Assembly: GCA_013314735.1 (NCBI GenBank) | Contig: JABUFD010000003.1 | Location: forward strand, 496,001 to 560,000 | DNA from: Anaerolineae bacterium | GTDB lineage: Bacteria; Chloroflexota; Anaerolineae; Anaerolineales; Anaerolineaceae | Length of the DNA: 64,000 nt | Direction: 5' to 3' | Part shown: positions 60,875 to 64,000 of the stretch, in pieces | Position numbering within the stretch: the first letter of the stretch is position 1 | Layout of the letters: every line of letters starts with the position of its first letter | Translations under genes and position numbers: made by a program | Notes under the pieces: generated by a model | The model's database searches: none | What the model saw: the letters and a program-made list of their open reading frames with translations, nothing else | What the model was told of the DNA's origin: nothing

Positions 60875-62065
60875 ATGCTGGTTGAGAAAGAACAGATCGA
60901 GTTAACAATTCCTGTTGATGATAAAAGTCAAATTCGGCAGTATGTCCTACAACACTTAATAGATTTAGGCTTCTCTTGGGATGAGGCTGGGAACTTATCT
61001 TTGGAATCAGATTCTAAGGATTTGATTAAAACTGTCCATCAACCTTCGCGTGAGGAGGAGTTGATTAAGAGACGTTCATTTATCGAACGAGTAGCGCCAA
61101 AGTATGCTTCTTTCTTTGCAAACGGCAAGGATATTAATCCACAAAAAATCACACCTTATGTCGTAGAGGTAAGCACTAACCAACATAATGAAATTTTCAG
61201 CTTTGCTCGATTAATTTGGTCTTTACCTTTTTCGGCAGGCTTTGGTAGAAGAATTCGCTATCTTATTTTTGATAAGTATAACAATAAGCTGATTGGTTTA
61301 CTAGGTCTTCAATCACCGCCTCTTGATTTCGCTGTTCGTGATAATCTGTTTAATTATCCAGATGGCATGAAAACATATTATGTTAATCAAACTATGGATA
61401 TTCAAACATTAGGTGCAATACCTCCATATAACTTTTTACTAGGAGGAAAACTTGTAGCAATGTTAGCTGGTTCTGATGAAATTCGAAAATCATATCAGAA
61501 CAAGTACAATTCAAGAATTACTGAAATGGAAAAAAGATACATACCCAATCATATTGTTGCATTAACCACAACCAGTGCATATGGAAGAAGCAGTATATAC
61601 AATAGATTAAAATATAATGAACATTTGATAGCAAAATCGTTAGGCTTTACAGAGGGGTATGGAAGTTTTCACCTTATGCATTTGTATCCATTATTTAAAG
61701 CGATACTAGAAGCTAACGGAGTTTCCACTTCCGGTGGATATGGTACGGGGCCGCGAATAAAATGGCAAACAATGGAAAGAGCACTTGCATATCTCAATTT
61801 GCCTAGAAAATTTCTAAAGCATGGCATTCAACGTGAGGCATTCATATTTCCATTGTGTAAAAATATTTATGATTATATGAGTGGCATCGCTGAAGAGCCT
61901 GAATATAACAATTTTTCATTTGAAGAACTAGCTTCATTCTGGAAAAAGAGATGGTTATTGCCAAGATCGACTAGAGAGTTGAAATGGAAATCTTGGGACA
62001 AAGATGAACTATTAAAATCTATGATGATTTGGAAAGTCAATGGTGAGATAAAATTTTATGGCTGA
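60875..62065 (+). CDS. DUF4338 protein, Druantia DruA-like
   Basis: 396 residues. The core (about 100-335) carries the DUF4338 signatures LIGLLGLQSPPLDFAVRDN, TYYVNQTMDIQTLGAIPPYN, LLGGKLVAMLAGSDEIRKSY, IVALTTTSAYGRSSIYNRLKY, SLGFTEGYGSFHLMHLYP and GYGTGPRIKWQTMERALAYLNLP. DruA of Druantia type I anti-phage systems has this domain; its biochemical role is unknown. Here it leads an AT-rich operon: its end overlaps the NurA gene by eight bases. The usual Druantia partner DruE is not seen in the window. Confidence 0.85.
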   Translation: MLVEKEQIELTIPVDDKSQIRQYVLQHLIDLGFSWDEAGNLSLESDSKDLIKTVHQPSREEELIKRRSFIERVAPKYASFFANGKDINPQKITPYVVEVSTNQHNEIFSFARLIWSLPFSAGFGRRIRYLIFDKYNNKLIGLLGLQSPPLDFAVRDNLFNYPDGMKTYYVNQTMDIQTLGAIPPYNFLLGGKLVAMLAGSDEIRKSYQNKYNSRITEMEKRYIPNHIVALTTTSAYGRSSIYNRLKYNEHLIAKSLGFTEGYGSFHLMHLYPLFKAILEANGVSTSGGYGTGPRIKWQTMERALAYLNLPRKFLKHGIQREAFIFPLCKNIYDYMSGIAEEPEYNNFSFEELASFWKKRWLLPRSTRELKWKSWDKDELLKSMMIWKVNGEIKFYG

Positions 62066-63197
62066 TATACCTCGCCCTTTCGGGGAATTACCTATGTCCC
62101 TCGTTGAAAAACTACTCGATCAAACAGAGCAAGTGGGAGAAAAACTTGTTTCTGAATTTGTAAATATCAAAGAAAGAAAACAGGATTGGAGAAATCAATT
62201 ACAGGAAAATCGGCTAATTAAAAGAGAGTCAGATCTTCCATTTACCAACCCACCTACCACCTGCGGAATCGATGGAGCATACGCTGTTGAAAGATTGTTA
62301 GCCAGCGATTTGGTGGTAGCCGCAGCAGTTGGAGTTGAAGGAATAACTCCACCATCTGAACCCAGATTCTGGGAGGAACCTGATAACTCATCATATATTA
62401 CTGTTGAACCGCACGAAGCTGAAGTAGGTTCGATATTAAGAGGAATTGCAATTGGCATGGAATTGATACTTGCTATAAGAGCACCTCATAATGTCATTTT
62501 TATTGATGGTTCGTTGATTACGCCAATAATCCACCTCAACCAGGCAATCAATAAAGCAATTCAACATCCAGAGTTGGTAACAAGCCGTTCTTTTTTAAAG
62601 AAATTCCCAGATATCATCGAATCATATAAATTACTACTGACTAACGAGCGAACTGATAAATGTTGGGTAGGTATTGCAAAATACACAAGTAATACAGATA
62701 TTTCAACTACGCTGTCCTTGGGAACAACATTGGATGACAAGGCATTATTAAGCCTGCTGTTAGAACCCGGAGAGTATTCTCAACCTCGGAAAATAGCATC
62801 CGATGGTTCTTGGCATATTAATAATTCACAATTTAAAAATGATGTTAAAGTTTCAAAAAACATTAGGCTCATAGAGGAAAACATTTCGAGTATACACATC
62901 TTATACTACCGACCTTACGGATGGTTACCAGCAATACGCATTGAAAGCAATGCTTCAGTGGTAAGTAATAAAAACAGGTTATCACAGCTATTAATGGCGA
63001 TAAAACATCAATGCAGCACACCTTCGATTATGGAGCCATATCCATTATATATGGCTGATAGAATGGTCAAACACATTTCAGAAGCTATACCAACTTTTCG
63101 CCAAGTGTCAACTCAATCATTGGCTGAACAATATGATGGTGATTTAAATGATGTATTCATGGGGTTACATAGTTATAGAACTGAATCAGGAAGGTAA
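62058..63197 (+). CDS. NurA-domain nuclease
   Basis: 379 residues. The NurA fold shows GIDGAYAVERLLASDLVVAAAVGV (D72), ILAIRAPHNVIFIDGSLITPI (D150), ILYYRPYGWLPAIRIESN and PYPLYMADRMVKHISEAI, i.e. the catalytic Asp residues and the C-terminal conserved block. NurA is a 5'-3' exo/endonuclease that works in a complex with the hexameric motor HerA in DNA end resection. The gene overlaps druA-like by eight bases and is followed three bases later by a HerA-type gene, so a complex is expected. Confidence 0.82.
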   Translation: MADIPRPFGELPMSLVEKLLDQTEQVGEKLVSEFVNIKERKQDWRNQLQENRLIKRESDLPFTNPPTTCGIDGAYAVERLLASDLVVAAAVGVEGITPPSEPRFWEEPDNSSYITVEPHEAEVGSILRGIAIGMELILAIRAPHNVIFIDGSLITPIIHLNQAINKAIQHPELVTSRSFLKKFPDIIESYKLLLTNERTDKCWVGIAKYTSNTDISTTLSLGTTLDDKALLSLLLEPGEYSQPRKIASDGSWHINNSQFKNDVKVSKNIRLIEENISSIHILYYRPYGWLPAIRIESNASVVSNKNRLSQLLMAIKHQCSTPSIMEPYPLYMADRMVKHISEAIPTFRQVSTQSLAEQYDGDLNDVFMGLHSYRTESGR

Positions 63198-63200
63198 ATC

Positions 63201-64000
63201 ATGCAAGAAGAATTAACCCATTTACTAAATAATGCCGAGCAAATAAGTGTACTGGGATCTCCGTCATCTACATCAGAAATTGATCTGGACATTTTAGGCA
63301 ATGCCGTGGAAAAAAAACTGGTAGGTGAACTAGCTTTGTTTAACTTTATTCAGGGTGGTAAACGTCACTATGCTTTGGGCCAGATAACAGAGATTTTACT
63401 AAGAAATGTATGGCATGAAGACCCAACCATGAGAAGTTTAATTCGTCAAAAAGGTAGAATCGACGCTGTTAGTGAACGACAAGACACCCATCAAGGAAAA
63501 ATGACTATCAGTGCAGTATTTTCAGAGGAAAAAAACGGCGGAAATTACCAACCATCATTACTCGGTACTGTGCCTGCTACAGGCACTCCTATTTATTTAG
63601 CAAGTGACAATGTTCTAAGACAATTGCTAAAGAATTATCAACAAGAAATTTTTTACTTAGGCAAAGTATTTGGGTCACAGCCATTATTGCCATTGTGGTT
63701 TAAGCATTTTGACTCAGGCAAACAAGGGGCAGGAGAAGCTTATCACATAGGCATATTTGGTAAGACAGGCTCTGGTAAATCTGTCTTAGCGAAAATGATG
63801 TTACTCGCTTATGCAAAACATCCTGAAATGAACATAATAATTATTGATCCGCAAGGTGAGTTTGCTAAGAATGCAAATAATTCGGGCTATCCAAACAATA
63901 TGGGAGAAGTATTTAATAGAGAAATTTTATCTACTTTAAATCGGACAGTGCAAATATTTAATATTGATACTATCCAACTTGATCGATGGGAGCTTTTCGG
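63201..64000 (+). CDS. HerA-type DNA translocase ATPase (5' part, runs off right edge)
   Basis: 266 residues are visible from the ATG at 63201, preceded by GGAAGG. N-terminal part (about 10-170) fits the HAS-barrel of HerA (VEKKLVGELALFNFIQGGKRHYALGQITEILL). Walker A is GKTGSGKS (187-194) in YHIGIFGKTGSGKSVLAKMM and Walker B is MNIIIIDPQGEF. The remaining ATPase domain lies outside. HerA rings pump DNA and stimulate NurA. AT-rich like the two upstream genes, same operon. Confidence 0.85.
   Translation, partial: MQEELTHLLNNAEQISVLGSPSSTSEIDLDILGNAVEKKLVGELALFNFIQGGKRHYALGQITEILLRNVWHEDPTMRSLIRQKGRIDAVSERQDTHQGKMTISAVFSEEKNGGNYQPSLLGTVPATGTPIYLASDNVLRQLLKNYQQEIFYLGKVFGSQPLLPLWFKHFDSGKQGAGEAYHIGIFGKTGSGKSVLAKMMLLAYAKHPEMNIIIIDPQGEFAKNANNSGYPNNMGEVFNREILSTLNRTVQIFNIDTIQLDRWELF

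Overview
The window looks like a chromosomal segment of a Gram-positive-type or monoderm-like environmental bacterium, most probably Chloroflexota (Anaerolineae). This is inferred from gene content: F420-type PPOX oxidoreductases, an ATP-cone/uridine-kinase fusion, Tad-type minor pilins with PA14 domains, a bacterial translin homologue, NarX-type GAF histidine kinases, secreted beta-propellers, and several promoters whose -10 box sits 6-7 nt before the ATG (leaderless style). No rRNA or tRNA gene was found. Most of the window is GC-rich core sequence. Three stretches (about 13.3-17.2 kb, 44.1-46.1 kb and 60.8-64.0 kb) are clearly AT-rich and read as acquired DNA.

Layout. 1-8 kb: a sensor protein cut by the left edge and its upstream solute-binding lipoprotein; an MBOAT acyltransferase with its SGNH-like partner; MFS and EamA transporters; an LRR protein; a cupin. 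8-12.3 kb: a large secreted beta-propeller and the ATP-cone/uridine-kinase fusion. 12.3-17.2 kb: an accessory island with a frameshifted DUF2958 gene and a run of small minus-strand genes of unknown function. 17.4-33.7 kb: housekeeping and metabolic genes (MazG, ureohydrolase, Nudix, GH114, methyltransferase, PPOX pair, YibE/F, a corrinoid-type methyltransferase with a thioredoxin-like tail, ribokinase, DUF59, AIR-synthase-like) and two orphan GAF histidine kinases. 33.7-39.8 kb: a TadE/TadG pilin-type operon including a protein with three PA14 domains and a Thr/Pro repeat stalk. 40.1-42.0 kb: a GH20 hexosaminidase.

42.1-46.1 kb: what appears to be a cluster of integron attC sites without an integrase (CALIN), carrying a methyltransferase, an ATC-hydrolase-like protein, a membrane protein and an HNH endonuclease, all on the minus strand. 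46.2-52.2 kb: mutY, a GGDEF protein with a ribbon-helix-helix-like tail, and two related secreted proteins; one is bracketed by inverted composite repeats. 52.4-54.4 kb: a tight operon ssb - translin homologue - Cas4-like nuclease split into two membrane-anchored halves. 54.5-60.7 kb: LRR protein, flavodoxin, alpha/beta hydrolase, EamA transporter, AAA+ ATPase and nitroreductase.

60.9-64.0 kb (runs off the right edge): a translationally coupled AT-rich operon of a DUF4338/DruA-like protein, a NurA nuclease and a HerA-type ATPase. DruA belongs to the Druantia anti-phage systems and HerA/NurA is a DNA end-processing motor-nuclease pair, so this combination is the best candidate for an undescribed defence system. 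The CALIN array and the ssb-translin-split-Cas4 operon are the next most interesting.
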